A DNA stretch of 28,408 nucleotides, taken from NCBI GenBank assembly GCA_039183635.1, contig JBCDBL010000044.1:1-28408 (forward strand). The letters run 5' to 3'. The position numbers were made by a program, and so were the translations under genes. The number at the start of each line of letters is the position of its first letter. The first letter of the stretch is position 1. Source of the DNA: JBCDBL01 sp039183635 (GTDB taxonomy: Bacteria > Pseudomonadota > Alphaproteobacteria > Caulobacterales > Parvularculaceae). The notes below the pieces were generated by a model. It saw nothing but the letters and a program-made list of their open reading frames with translations. It did not search any database and was not told where the DNA came from. Of this stretch, positions 7,823 to 16,174 are shown piece after piece.

Positions 7823-9016
7823 ATGAATTATACACCTTTCGTTTCAGGCGATCTCGAAATACTGCTGCTTCTTGTTTTTACAACTTCATTTTTATGCTGG
7901 TTGAGCAGCGCGCCGTTCTTATCAAAGCTTTTCTCCGCCCTCCCCCTTGTTGTTTGGGTTATCTTGTCGGCGGCAGTCTTATCTGAAACTGGCGTACTGC
8001 CAAAACAAGCACCAATATATTCGCTTATTGGAAAGGTCTGTTTGCCACTATCTTTATTTTACCTGATCGCTTCATGCGACGTTAGGGGGATAGGCGGCAT
8101 CGGCAAATCAGCAATTCCAGCCGTTCTCGCCGGCGCCTTAGGGGTCGCTGTCGGTGGAGTGCTGATGGTTCTTTTATTCGCAAGGGGACAAAATACAGAT
8201 ATTTGGCAAGGGATGGCCGTTGTCGCCGCTGGTTGGATTGGCGGTACGGCCAATGGGGTCGCCGTTCAACAGGGTATTAACGCACCTGCAGAGACGGTCG
8301 CACCGCTTGTTTTGATGCAGACTTTTGTGGGCTTTGCATGGCTTCTTTTCCTTCTCTTTCTTTCACGCCACCAAAACTGGCTACGCGCCCTGTCTGGCGG
8401 AGTTCATAACCGAGCGAACGTCCAGCCATTCGCGCCCCCTCATCACGAAACAAGTCCCCCCGCGCCAATGGCCCTCAATAATTTCTCTTTACTGATCGCC
8501 ACAGGCTTCGCCGCCCTTTTGATCGCTGGCGCAAGCGCAAGTCTTTTGCCCCAGATCGGCAATCCAGTCATAATATCTGAGCCCACATGGGTGATTTTGA
8601 TCATATCGGCGATCGCGATAAGCGCATCGCTTTCAAAGGCCGCCAGACGGCTCTGCGATCAGTCGACAACGCTCGGATACTATCTTCTGTATATCACTCT
8701 GGCGTCTTTGGGGGTGCAGCTCGACTTTTCCGCGCTTAGCGAAATCGGCGTTTACGCTGTGGCGGGCTTTTTGTGGCTGGCGATACATTTTGCAACACTG
8801 CTTCTTTTTGCATGGCTGTTCAAAATATCGCCGCCTATGATTGCAATAGGCAGTATGGCGAATATCGGCGGCGTTGTAACCGCACCGCTTGTGGCGAGTT
8901 ATTATGATAAAAGGCTGATGCCGCTGGCGCTCATTATGGCTATATTTACACAGATGATCGGCGTTTACATTCCATTCGCTCTCGCCGGCCTTTTTTCATT
9001 CATTGCAAACAGCTAA
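7823..9016 (+). CDS. DUF819-family integral membrane protein
   Basis: A 397-residue, very hydrophobic protein with about ten transmembrane segments, of the DUF819 family (like Bacillus YjcL). Conserved glycine-rich stretches are visible: GMAVVAAGWIGGTANGVAVQ in the first half and GSMANIGGVVTAPLVASYYD near the C-terminus, the kind of repeated re-entrant motif seen in secondary transporters. The ATG at 7823 gives the usual family N-terminus. In-frame TTG (7727) and ATG (7769) starts upstream would add a charged, unlikely leader. DUF819 proteins have no firmly assigned substrate, and a carboxylate or amino-acid-derivative carrier is plausible. It follows TetR 2 and faces the exported hydrolase tail to tail. 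Confidence 0.85.
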   Translation: MNYTPFVSGDLEILLLLVFTTSFLCWLSSAPFLSKLFSALPLVVWVILSAAVLSETGVLPKQAPIYSLIGKVCLPLSLFYLIASCDVRGIGGIGKSAIPAVLAGALGVAVGGVLMVLLFARGQNTDIWQGMAVVAAGWIGGTANGVAVQQGINAPAETVAPLVLMQTFVGFAWLLFLLFLSRHQNWLRALSGGVHNRANVQPFAPPHHETSPPAPMALNNFSLLIATGFAALLIAGASASLLPQIGNPVIISEPTWVILIISAIAISASLSKAARRLCDQSTTLGYYLLYITLASLGVQLDFSALSEIGVYAVAGFLWLAIHFATLLLFAWLFKISPPMIAIGSMANIGGVVTAPLVASYYDKRLMPLALIMAIFTQMIGVYIPFALAGLFSFIANS

Positions 9017-9065
9017 CAGTACTTATGAAACGTCGTATCAGACGCTCGCGATATAAACCCAATCA

Positions 9066-9081
9066 ACCTATATTAATAGGT
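9066..9081. terminator. Small inverted repeat between convergent genes
   Basis: ACCTAT-ATTA-ATAGGT, a perfect 6-bp stem with a 4-nt loop, lies in the 113-bp gap between the DUF819 stop and the hydrolase stop. No strong T-run follows on either strand, so a terminator role is only a guess. Confidence 0.3.
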
Positions 9082-9129
9082 GCAAGTTCTGTTATACACA
9101 TACGGCATCACAGTGAAGGGGTTCTGAAC

Positions 9130-10680
9130 CTACTTCTTGCTGAGCACAAGGCCTTCACCAGATAGCGTTAAAATCATTTCCTTCACGACGCTGTCGTGCC
9201 TCACCAGAAACTCAATCCTTACCCAATTCGGCGTGCCGATCGGCGTATCTTCCACCAAAAAAGTCGTTGGTGAAACACGATGAAGCGTGCGGCGGCCGCG
9301 CCCTGGAATCACAACTTGCAGGCCACCGTTAGCGCCCTTTACGACCTTAATGCGCTTCACCGGGACGCTGCCATATGTACGCAGCGCAGATGAAGACGGC
9401 GCCTCCTCCGGCGTATATGTTCCAATAAATTTTTGTATTAAAGCATCATCTTTGGGAAAATTGGGCGTAATGATTTCTTCATAGTACGGCCAGCCCATGG
9501 CATCTGCGACAGCACGGCGAATTTCGTAGTAAAGGCGCGAACCTTTGGCGCCATTGGTGAAGACAATAAGACCATTTCGGGTTTCCAGATGCCCCTCCGT
9601 CCACGCACGATAGGATTCATTCGCGCCTGAATGAAAAAAGCGGCGGTCTTGGCCAAAGCCCGTAAGCGCAGGACCGAGACCGAAATAGCTTGGGCTCACC
9701 TCCGTCATCATATCGATCGCCAAATCACGCGGAAGAAAGGCGTTGTCATCCCCCCCGTAGCTGTTCATTAGAGCGATATAAAGCTTCGCGACGTCGCTTG
9801 GCGTCGTCCATAGACCGGACGCCGCCTTTTCCGGAAATGTGTGCCACCCCCTTGGTTTCGCGGTGACGCCGCCCCGCTCGTTATGGGCGTAAGCGATATT
9901 GCCATGGGACGCCGGCAACGGATTTTCATACGTGCTGCGGCCCATGCCAAGAGGCGCAAAAACATTCTCAGCGGCCGCCTGCTCAAAACGACCGCCTGTA
10001 CTCTCCGAAATCAGAAGTTGCATAACGGTCGTCCCGCCCCCGGAATACCGCCATTGCGTGCCTGGAGCGTAAAACGGACGCACAGGCGGCGTTTTGGCAG
10101 CTCCGGAACCATTCAGAGTCTCAACAGCAGTTGTGATCTTCTCGCCCGGCTTAAAGTCTGGAAATCCATGGACTGTAAGGCCTGCCGTATGTGAAAGAAG
10201 CCCGCGGAGCGTTACAGGCCTGCGCTCTGTGAACTCATTGTCCGGAACTTGCCAAGTCGTCAGGCGCCTGTTTACAGGGGCGTCAAGATCAAGCTCCCCT
10301 TTCGCAACCAGACGCAACGCCGTCGCCGCCGCGCCAACTTTACTGACGGACCCTACGGAGAATACAGTATTTTCGTCCACAGGCTCCATCGTCTCAGAAT
10401 TCTTGACGCCAAACCCACGCGCAAACAAAATTCGTCCGTCTTCAATAACGGCGACAGACACGCCAGGCACGCCATGTTCAGCCATCCGCTCTTCCATGGT
10501 CCAACGCACAGGCGGCGCGTCGGCTGGCCGCACCAGGGGCCGCAATCCCGCGGCGACACTCTCGATAAGGGCGTCAACGTCTTCGGGCGTACGGTCCTTC
10601 GCATGCGCCGCAGCTGCAAAAAACGTGACGCACAATACGCTTACGCTAAAAATTCTTTTCACTTTTATAGGTCCGTACAT
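9130..10680 (-). CDS. Exported beta-lactamase-fold serine hydrolase
   Basis: A 516-residue member of the serine beta-lactamase / class C penicillin-binding-protein-like family. Residues 1-27 form a signal peptide (cleavage after AHA), so the enzyme acts in the periplasm or beyond. The catalytic motifs are S111-V-S-K114 (SxxK, context FSVGSVSK), Y212-S-G (the YxN position) and H350-S-G (the KTG position). HSG rather than KTG is common in the esterase and D-aminopeptidase branch rather than in true beta-lactamases. Residues about 410-516 form a small C-terminal beta-domain often found on these proteins. A TAGAAT-N3-ATTCTA operator overlaps its likely promoter, tying it to TonB receptor 1 and TetR 1. 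The function could be esterase, D-peptidase or lactonase, and the sequence does not decide. Confidence 0.9.
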   Translation of the reverse strand: MYGPIKVKRIFSVSVLCVTFFAAAAHAKDRTPEDVDALIESVAAGLRPLVRPADAPPVRWTMEERMAEHGVPGVSVAVIEDGRILFARGFGVKNSETMEPVDENTVFSVGSVSKVGAAATALRLVAKGELDLDAPVNRRLTTWQVPDNEFTERRPVTLRGLLSHTAGLTVHGFPDFKPGEKITTAVETLNGSGAAKTPPVRPFYAPGTQWRYSGGGTTVMQLLISESTGGRFEQAAAENVFAPLGMGRSTYENPLPASHGNIAYAHNERGGVTAKPRGWHTFPEKAASGLWTTPSDVAKLYIALMNSYGGDDNAFLPRDLAIDMMTEVSPSYFGLGPALTGFGQDRRFFHSGANESYRAWTEGHLETRNGLIVFTNGAKGSRLYYEIRRAVADAMGWPYYEEIITPNFPKDDALIQKFIGTYTPEEAPSSSALRTYGSVPVKRIKVVKGANGGLQVVIPGRGRRTLHRVSPTTFLVEDTPIGTPNWVRIEFLVRHDSVVKEMILTLSGEGLVLSKK

Positions 10681-10737
10681 GCCTGTCCCTTTACTTCCGC
10701 AAGGCGCCGGCCAAATATGCGCAACGCATTCAAATAG

Positions 10738-10752
10738 TAGAATAGCATTCTA
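10738..10752. promoter_or_regulatory. Perfect TAGAAT-N3-ATTCTA operator, exported hydrolase
   Basis: TAGAAT-AGC-ATTCTA, 58 bp upstream of the hydrolase ATG. On the minus strand it covers the likely -10 (TATTCT, 10739-10744). It is the third perfect copy in the window. Confidence 0.7.
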
Positions 10753-10768
10753 TTACAGGACACTTCAA
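10739..10768 (-). promoter_or_regulatory. Candidate promoter of exported hydrolase
   Basis: On the minus strand TTGAAG (10768-10763), an 18-bp spacer and TATTCT preceded by TG (extended -10). The operator overlaps the -10, which is the same geometry as at receptor 1. The remainder of the 348-bp gap to the AraC stop (10769-11028) shows nothing else I can name. Confidence 0.45.
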
Positions 10769-11028
10769 CACCCGCCCCGGGCGCAAGGGCCATTTGTTTG
10801 TGATGCACTTCGCACGCACAGGCGCAAATGCCTACAGGCCTTTTGTTTAAGCGGCCCGTAACCGGCGAACCGGCCCCTACATCGCAAGCAAGCGCTTTAA
10901 ATTCCAATCGCGGAGAAACAGTAGGCGCACAACTTCACAAGCTTTAACGCCTTTATAGAGGCGACTTTAACCATCAGCCTGTTTATCCAGGCATAAAACG
11001 AAGGTCGGAGTGCAGAAACAGCCCGCTT

Positions 11029-11976
11029 CTACTCATCTTCAACGGCATTAGGGTCAACTGTGCTGTTGAGTAGAATGGCGCTTGGAGGGTACCCAAAACA
11101 CTTCCGGAAGGCCCGCGAAAATGCAGCATTGCTGGTGTAGCCGACTTTGCGTCCAACCTCAGCGACGTTCATACGGCCTTCCCTTAAGAGACGTTCGGCC
11201 TCTTCCATTCTGTCCATATTCAATAGGGCGAATGCCGTTGTATTGAAGACGAACCGGAAACCTTGCTTCAACTTAAACTCGTTAAGCCCAACCTTGCGGG
11301 ATAATTGGGAAATGGTCGGCGGCGACACGCGGTCCGCCAACAATATATCCCGCGCCTCCCGGACACGCTCCACATCAGAAATGCTGAGGAGCATGGCCTG
11401 CTTGCTTGGCTCCTCTGTCTGCAGTTCGGAAAATCCAAGAGACAATAACTCAAGAGCTTTGCCGCGGTAAAACATATCACGCAAAGATCCTGTCAAACAG
11501 CACCGCATGATCTGCTCGGCTATAATACGAAGAGCAGGTTGCAACGGACGCTGATAGGTATAATGCCCCTCCGCATTAGAGTTCAATGTCGACAGTAAAA
11601 GCTCAGGTATAACATCCGTGTTTGGAGTAAGGTTTTCATCGATATATTGCCGGGTAAAGAGAAGTTGAACGATGCGAAAATGCGTGCCGCCCGGATATGA
11701 CAAATTAATAGATTTTGTCCCCGTCCAGAAGAAGACCCTTAACTGGCTGCTATCGCCAACAACATCGGTCAATCCCTCAAAATGACCCTCGAATCGCCCC
11801 TCCAAAACACAGGACAAACCCACTCTATCGATCGGCGCATGTACGAATATATCCTCATCGACCTGGAAGTCGACAATGCGAAGCATAAGACCATCTTCAA
11901 TCTCGATATCTTCGACCCGCCCCCCGGAAGAGAGCTTGGAAAAGTCAGAATTGGACATTTCTTTAGGCTTCGCCAT
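11029..11976 (-). CDS. AraC-family regulator, PchR-like
   Basis: A 315-residue regulator with an N-terminal sensory domain (about 1-190) and a C-terminal double helix-turn-helix (about 205-300). The latter is recognisable by PPTISQLSRKVGLNEFKLKQ and by VAEVGRKVGYTSNAAFSRAF followed by RKCFGYPPS. The wording resembles PchR-type AraC proteins, which often control TonB receptors and siderophore uptake. The ATG at 11976 is chosen because AGGA precedes it by six bases. An upstream in-frame ATG at 11991 would overlap the stop of the preceding hydrolase gene by 7 nt. The gene is the second in a minus-strand operon with that hydrolase, 8 nt downstream of its stop, so it probably regulates the operon and perhaps the divergent esterase. 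The inducer is unknown. Confidence 0.88.
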   Translation of the reverse strand: MAKPKEMSNSDFSKLSSGGRVEDIEIEDGLMLRIVDFQVDEDIFVHAPIDRVGLSCVLEGRFEGHFEGLTDVVGDSSQLRVFFWTGTKSINLSYPGGTHFRIVQLLFTRQYIDENLTPNTDVIPELLLSTLNSNAEGHYTYQRPLQPALRIIAEQIMRCCLTGSLRDMFYRGKALELLSLGFSELQTEEPSKQAMLLSISDVERVREARDILLADRVSPPTISQLSRKVGLNEFKLKQGFRFVFNTTAFALLNMDRMEEAERLLREGRMNVAEVGRKVGYTSNAAFSRAFRKCFGYPPSAILLNSTVDPNAVEDE

Positions 11977-11984
11977 GCAGTTTC

Positions 11985-13175
11985 CTAGCATGGACGAGCA
12001 TCACTCGCAATTTCAAGAGTTTTCGTTGCCAGGCGGGTCGCCCGTGGGCCTATCTCCGCCATGCCGGAATTCATAATATGGCGGCGGTTCATCACATAGG
12101 CAAAACTTAGCCCAAGCCGTGGATTGGCGAAGCCCATAGCGCCGCCATTGCCGGGATGACCAAAACCGCCTTCACCACAGGGAAACAGTTTTGGCGTATC
12201 TTGCATAAAGCCCAGACCGTATCTCCAGTGGCCGTTTGTCGTAAGCTCGGTTTCGTGCCAGCACTCCTCCTGCATGCGGGCGACGCCAGCCTCGGAAATA
12301 AGTCGCTTGCCGTTAAGCGCGCCGCCCTCGGCGAGAATGGCGTAAAGCTTGGCGAGCCCTTTCGCGCTTCCATGCCCGAAAACAGCAGGGCTCTCAAAAG
12401 ACCTCCATGGCTCCTGAAATGTGTCATAGTAAACAAAAAGCAGACTGCCCATCTTCGGCCGCCAGTCGTCGCCCTTGACCATCGCTTCTATAACAGGCGC
12501 AAGGGTATGCATTTGATCTGGAGGCGGAAAAAAAGATGGAACAAACCTCGACGTTCGGCCCTCGAAGCGCTCGCGCCAACGAAGTTCATAGTCGACATCG
12601 AAGGGCATAGCGATGTTTTCGGTGAAAAAATCACCAGGCATTAAACCGGTCTGACGACGAATTATTTCACCAGCCAAGTAGCCAAATGTGTGGCCATGAT
12701 ATGCAGGAGAGGCGCCGGGCTCAATGACAGGCGCATGATCTTCGATCGCCTTTATCGTAACCCCCCAGTTATAACCGCAGCCCACCGGCGCATCCGGCAG
12801 AGCCGGCAAACCGGACTGATGGGTGAGCACATTCCGAATTGTAATAGCTTCTTTACCGTTTTGGGCGAATTCCGGCCATACATCCGCGACGGGTTGATTT
12901 AACTCCAGCTCCCCACGGTCAATCAACAGGTGCAAACAGATGGATGTCGGACCCTTAACGGCCGACATCGTGCACATCACCGACTCTTCAGTCCAAGGTG
13001 TTTTCTTGTTTTCATCACACCACCCGCCATGAAGGCTGGCCACAATCTCGCCCCCTTTATAAACGACGACTGAGGCGCCGAGTTCGTCATCCTCCTGAAA
13101 ATTCTGTATAAAGGCCTCTTTCAGAGGCGCGAACTTTGCATTTGTAAACCCCGCAAAATTATCAATACCGTCCAT
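11985..13175 (-). CDS. Cytosolic beta-lactamase-fold esterase (EstB-like)
   Basis: A 396-residue serine hydrolase of the beta-lactamase family (PF00144), of the EstB-like esterase type. The motifs are S71-A-V-K74 (SxxK), Y159-H-G in the sequence AYHGHTFGYLAGEI (Tyr general base region) and H340-P-G-N-G-G in place of KTG. No signal peptide is present, in contrast to the paralogous exported hydrolase at 9130-10680, so this one should act on a substrate already in the cytoplasm. It starts with a very good Shine-Dalgarno (GGAGG). It is the first gene of an operon with the AraC regulator. Members of this family cut short esters, lactones or D-amino-acid amides. The exact substrate is not readable. 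Confidence 0.9.
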   Translation of the reverse strand: MDGIDNFAGFTNAKFAPLKEAFIQNFQEDDELGASVVVYKGGEIVASLHGGWCDENKKTPWTEESVMCTMSAVKGPTSICLHLLIDRGELELNQPVADVWPEFAQNGKEAITIRNVLTHQSGLPALPDAPVGCGYNWGVTIKAIEDHAPVIEPGASPAYHGHTFGYLAGEIIRRQTGLMPGDFFTENIAMPFDVDYELRWRERFEGRTSRFVPSFFPPPDQMHTLAPVIEAMVKGDDWRPKMGSLLFVYYDTFQEPWRSFESPAVFGHGSAKGLAKLYAILAEGGALNGKRLISEAGVARMQEECWHETELTTNGHWRYGLGFMQDTPKLFPCGEGGFGHPGNGGAMGFANPRLGLSFAYVMNRRHIMNSGMAEIGPRATRLATKTLEIASDARPC

Positions 13176-13275
13176 GTTGCCTCCTTCACACTCACCGGAT
13201 CGACGCCCGTCAACTAAACTGCTATTTACGTGTGCATATCAGCCCGCGGATATGCAAACCCGGCGCTCGCAAATA

Positions 13276-13291
13276 ATGGGAAAAATCCCAT
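13276..13291. promoter_or_regulatory. Inverted repeat ATGGGA-N4-TCCCAT
   Basis: A perfect 6+4+6 palindrome, about 100 bp upstream of the EstB-like gene and within the 429-bp divergent region to the LpqC-like esterase. It is a candidate operator for the AraC regulator or for another factor. AraC sites are usually direct repeats, so the assignment is uncertain. Confidence 0.3.
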
Positions 13292-13572
13292 ATAGACGTC
13301 ACTTAGTCCAGTGCGGCAAAGTACTCCGATCCATTATTGTTATAAGTTAAATATTGAAAGTTGGATTGCGCTATTGATAATAGGGCGCATGAGTAAATTA
13401 AGAGGTGATCGGACTTTTTTACAAGATGCAGATCTGTTTTTCGGCACGCATACGATCAGGTTCGGCAGATATGCTTGAAAAAAGGCGATAACGCCCTCTA
13501 GCTTATGATTTGGGAATAAAATGGTGAACAAATTCATTGTTTTTCATTTCTTTTCGATTATCAGAGTACAGT

Positions 13573-13590
13573 AAATATTCTGAAATATTT
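13573..13590. promoter_or_regulatory. Inverted repeat AAATATT-CTGA-AATATTT
   Basis: A perfect 7+4+7 palindrome ending 14 bp before the ATG of the LpqC-like esterase gene, directly upstream of its Shine-Dalgarno (GGAG). At this spot it could be an operator covering the transcript start or a small hairpin in the leader. I know no regulator for it. Confidence 0.35.
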
Positions 13591-13604
13591 GGAGTAAGGA
13601 CGTT

Positions 13605-14639
13605 ATGATGAAGTGGCTAAAAATTGTAGGCGGCGTTGTCGTCGTGATTGGCTTTGTCGTCGGCGCGGGCATTGTGTCTTTTCAGAACGCCGTCAACGGT
13701 CTGGAACGGCCGCCTCTCGCCGATTGCAAAGCAACCTCCGACGCGGCATGCGATGGAACCTTTAAGGGCGCAAGCGGCGTTATTGAGTATCGTTTACTCA
13801 AACCCGAGAACAATTCTGTTCCTCAAGCAATGCTTGTTATGCTCCACGGCAGCGGCATATCGGGGCCCACACAAGAGTGGCTTTCAAACGGGCGACTTCA
13901 GGACCTTGCGACAAATGAGAAAATTCTTGTTCTCCTACCCAGTGCGGGAGGAGAATACAATGGCTGGCAAGATGAAGAAAACCCAAACCATCCAATCGCC
14001 CAGAAAATGCAGGACCAGCTGCCTGCTCTTCTCAAACTCATCGACACCATGGCGTCAGATTATAATTTTGACAGGCGCAATGTCGCCCTTTCGGGATATT
14101 CCAATGGCGGTACGATGTCTATGCGAATGGCGTGCGAGGCTGAAACTCCTTTTATTGCTGTTGGCACATATGGATCGCCAACCACGACAGTTCAGATCAA
14201 TAAGGGGTGCGCCCACCCGACGCCGGTTCTGCTCAATCATGGCGCCAAGGATGGAACCAATAAGTTTGAGGGCGGCTACGCCAGCTTCCTGTGGAGGGAG
14301 GTGCGGGAATACGAGGGTTATCCGCTGGAACCGGTGTTATCAGCCGCACAAACCGTTGATTTTTGGCGAAATACAAACGGATGCACGGATGAGGCGAAAA
14401 CAACAATGCTGCCGGATGGCGATCCCCATGACGGCACATTGACGCAACTGATTTCCTACACGAATTGCACGAGCGACATGCCGGTTTTGCAGGCTGTCGT
14501 TGAAAACGGTTCACACACCATCCCCGGCGCCAGACCTTTTCCTTTTGTAGTTGACCTGGTGATGTCGGGAAAACATTCGATGGACTACAGCGGCCATGAC
14601 GTATTTTGGTCGTTTGCCAAGGATTTTCTTCACCAATGA
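13605..14639 (+). CDS. Membrane-anchored LpqC/PHB-depolymerase-like esterase
   Basis: A 344-residue alpha/beta hydrolase of the esterase branch that includes LpqC, feruloyl esterases and polyhydroxybutyrate depolymerases. Residues 5-27 form a single hydrophobic segment, acting as a signal anchor or signal peptide, so the enzyme faces the periplasm. HGSG (81-84) supplies the oxyanion hole. The nucleophile is S166 in GYSNGG, the acid is probably D216 in GAKDGT and the base H304 in GSHTIPG. Several cysteines (41, 49, 177, 202, 260, 288) suggest disulfides, fitting an exported enzyme. It starts a forward run with a D-2-hydroxyacid dehydrogenase and a second esterase, so it may release hydroxyacids from an ester polymer or conjugate (inference). 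Confidence 0.87.
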   Translation: MMKWLKIVGGVVVVIGFVVGAGIVSFQNAVNGLERPPLADCKATSDAACDGTFKGASGVIEYRLLKPENNSVPQAMLVMLHGSGISGPTQEWLSNGRLQDLATNEKILVLLPSAGGEYNGWQDEENPNHPIAQKMQDQLPALLKLIDTMASDYNFDRRNVALSGYSNGGTMSMRMACEAETPFIAVGTYGSPTTTVQINKGCAHPTPVLLNHGAKDGTNKFEGGYASFLWREVREYEGYPLEPVLSAAQTVDFWRNTNGCTDEAKTTMLPDGDPHDGTLTQLISYTNCTSDMPVLQAVVENGSHTIPGARPFPFVVDLVMSGKHSMDYSGHDVFWSFAKDFLHQ

Positions 14640-14809
14640 GAACTGACGGGTAAGAGTGGCGGGGGCATATACGGCGCGCCCCGCAACGCCCCTCATGCAC
14701 GAATATCCCCTTATACTCCCGCTTACCTATGGGTTATAGTGGAGCCGCATACAGTGTAAAACGATGATATCGATTGAGATCGTTTTGTGGATTATTGGAA
14801 GGCTTCCTT

Positions 14810-16174
14810 GTGAGCGAGATTATCAACACCTTTAAACGTCGTTTCCCAGAACAAACCTCTACTGCGCAAAGCGTACTGGAGCAGCATGGCGTCGGGGAAG
14901 CTTACCATCCGTGTCAACCGCCTGATATCGTATTCTTCCCTCGCTCTACATCGGATGTCGTCGCCGCGGTAAAAATGTGCGCGGAGTCCTCTACGCCAAT
15001 TGTTCCGTTCGGCGGAGGCACCTCTATAGAAGGGCAAGTGGCGGCGGTTGATGGCGGCGTATGCATTGATGTTCGCGATATGAATTCGATACTCTCTGTA
15101 CGCCCGGAAGACCTTGACTGCACAGTCGAGCCCGGCGTGCGACGCCAGCAGTTGAACGAAACTCTGCGTGATACAGGCTTGTTTTTCCCCATCGACCCGG
15201 GGGCAGACGCAACGATAGGCGGCATGACATCCACCCGTGCGTCTGGCACGAACGCCGTTCGATATGGCACGATGAAAGACGCCGTCGTCGGACTGACCGT
15301 TGTTACGGCAACCGGAGAGATTGTAAAAACCGCACAGCGGGCGCGAAAATCTTCCGCCGGATACGATCTTACGCGACTGTTCGTTGGTTCCGAGGGAACG
15401 CTTGGCGTTATTACAGAGATTAATCTGCGGCTGCACGGCATACCGGAAGCAATTTCTGGCGGGCGTTGCGTTTTTAATGAACTGTCGGACGCAGTAGATG
15501 CTGTGACACTGTGCATACAGAGCCAGCTTCCGGTCGCCCGGCTGGAGCTCCTAGATGAACTTCAGATGAGGGCGATCAATCGTTACGCTAAGCTGGAGCT
15601 ACCTGAAAAATCCTCATTATTTTTCGAGTTTCACGGAACACCTGACGCCGTTAACGAGAGTGCGGTCAGATTTCAGGATATCGTTGAGGATTGCGGTGGC
15701 GGCGGTTTCGTTTCCGAAACAGATCCTGACAGACGCAATGAAATCTGGAAAGCAAGGCATGCGGCGTATTATGCGGCAAAGGCGCTAATGCCCGGATGCA
15801 CCGGTTTCGCCACAGATGTGTGCGTTCCAATTTCAAACTTGTCCCAGTGCGTGGTTGAGACAAAACAAGACATCACCGAGATGGGTTTGACAGCGCCAAT
15901 CGTCGGACATGTCGGCGACGGTAACTTCCACGTTTTATGCTTGTTTAAAGAGGGCGATACAGACGAGCTACACCGCATCGAACGTTTCAATGAAAAATTG
16001 GTAAAACGTGCTTTGGCTTTTGAAGGTACGTGTACAGGCGAACATGGAATTGGAACCGGTAAAATGAAGTATCTTGAAATGGAAATCGGCGCTGCAGTGC
16101 CTCTTATGCGGCAAATTAAAGCCGCCCTGGACCCTCAAGGTATTATGAACCCCGGTAAGATCTTTGCGGCTTAA
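14810..16174 (+). CDS. FAD-linked D-2-hydroxyacid (D-lactate) dehydrogenase
   Basis: A 454-residue flavoprotein of the GlcD/Dld family (FAD_binding_4 plus FAD-oxidase C-terminal domain). It oxidises a D-2-hydroxyacid such as D-lactate to the 2-oxoacid and passes electrons to a quinone or cytochrome. Visible motifs are PFGGGTSIEG (67-76) and DPGADATIGGM (129-139) for FAD binding, GHVGDGNFH (366-374) for the metal/substrate site, CTGEHGIG (408-415) and the C-terminal NPGKIF. The GTG at 14810 is chosen because GGAAGG lies seven bases upstream. An in-frame TTG at 14774 is less likely. It lacks the extra Fe-S domain of the larger Dld type. Its location between two ester hydrolases suggests that it handles the hydroxyacid they release. 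D-2-hydroxyglutarate or glycolate are alternative substrates. Confidence 0.92.
   Translation: MSEIINTFKRRFPEQTSTAQSVLEQHGVGEAYHPCQPPDIVFFPRSTSDVVAAVKMCAESSTPIVPFGGGTSIEGQVAAVDGGVCIDVRDMNSILSVRPEDLDCTVEPGVRRQQLNETLRDTGLFFPIDPGADATIGGMTSTRASGTNAVRYGTMKDAVVGLTVVTATGEIVKTAQRARKSSAGYDLTRLFVGSEGTLGVITEINLRLHGIPEAISGGRCVFNELSDAVDAVTLCIQSQLPVARLELLDELQMRAINRYAKLELPEKSSLFFEFHGTPDAVNESAVRFQDIVEDCGGGGFVSETDPDRRNEIWKARHAAYYAAKALMPGCTGFATDVCVPISNLSQCVVETKQDITEMGLTAPIVGHVGDGNFHVLCLFKEGDTDELHRIERFNEKLVKRALAFEGTCTGEHGIGTGKMKYLEMEIGAAVPLMRQIKAALDPQGIMNPGKIFAA

Noticed and set aside
10094..10861. 255-codon open frame on plus across the start of the exported hydrolase
   Set aside because: It runs antisense over the hydrolase signal peptide, promoter and operator, and its translation is low-complexity and Arg/Ser/Thr rich.
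13648..14442. 264-codon open frame on plus in another frame of the LpqC-like esterase
   Set aside because: The overlapping frame encodes a full catalytic triad and membrane anchor; this frame shows no domain.
14792..15516. Open frames of 200-214 codons antisense to the D-hydroxyacid dehydrogenase
   Set aside because: They are shadows of a strongly conserved flavoprotein and no family is recognisable.
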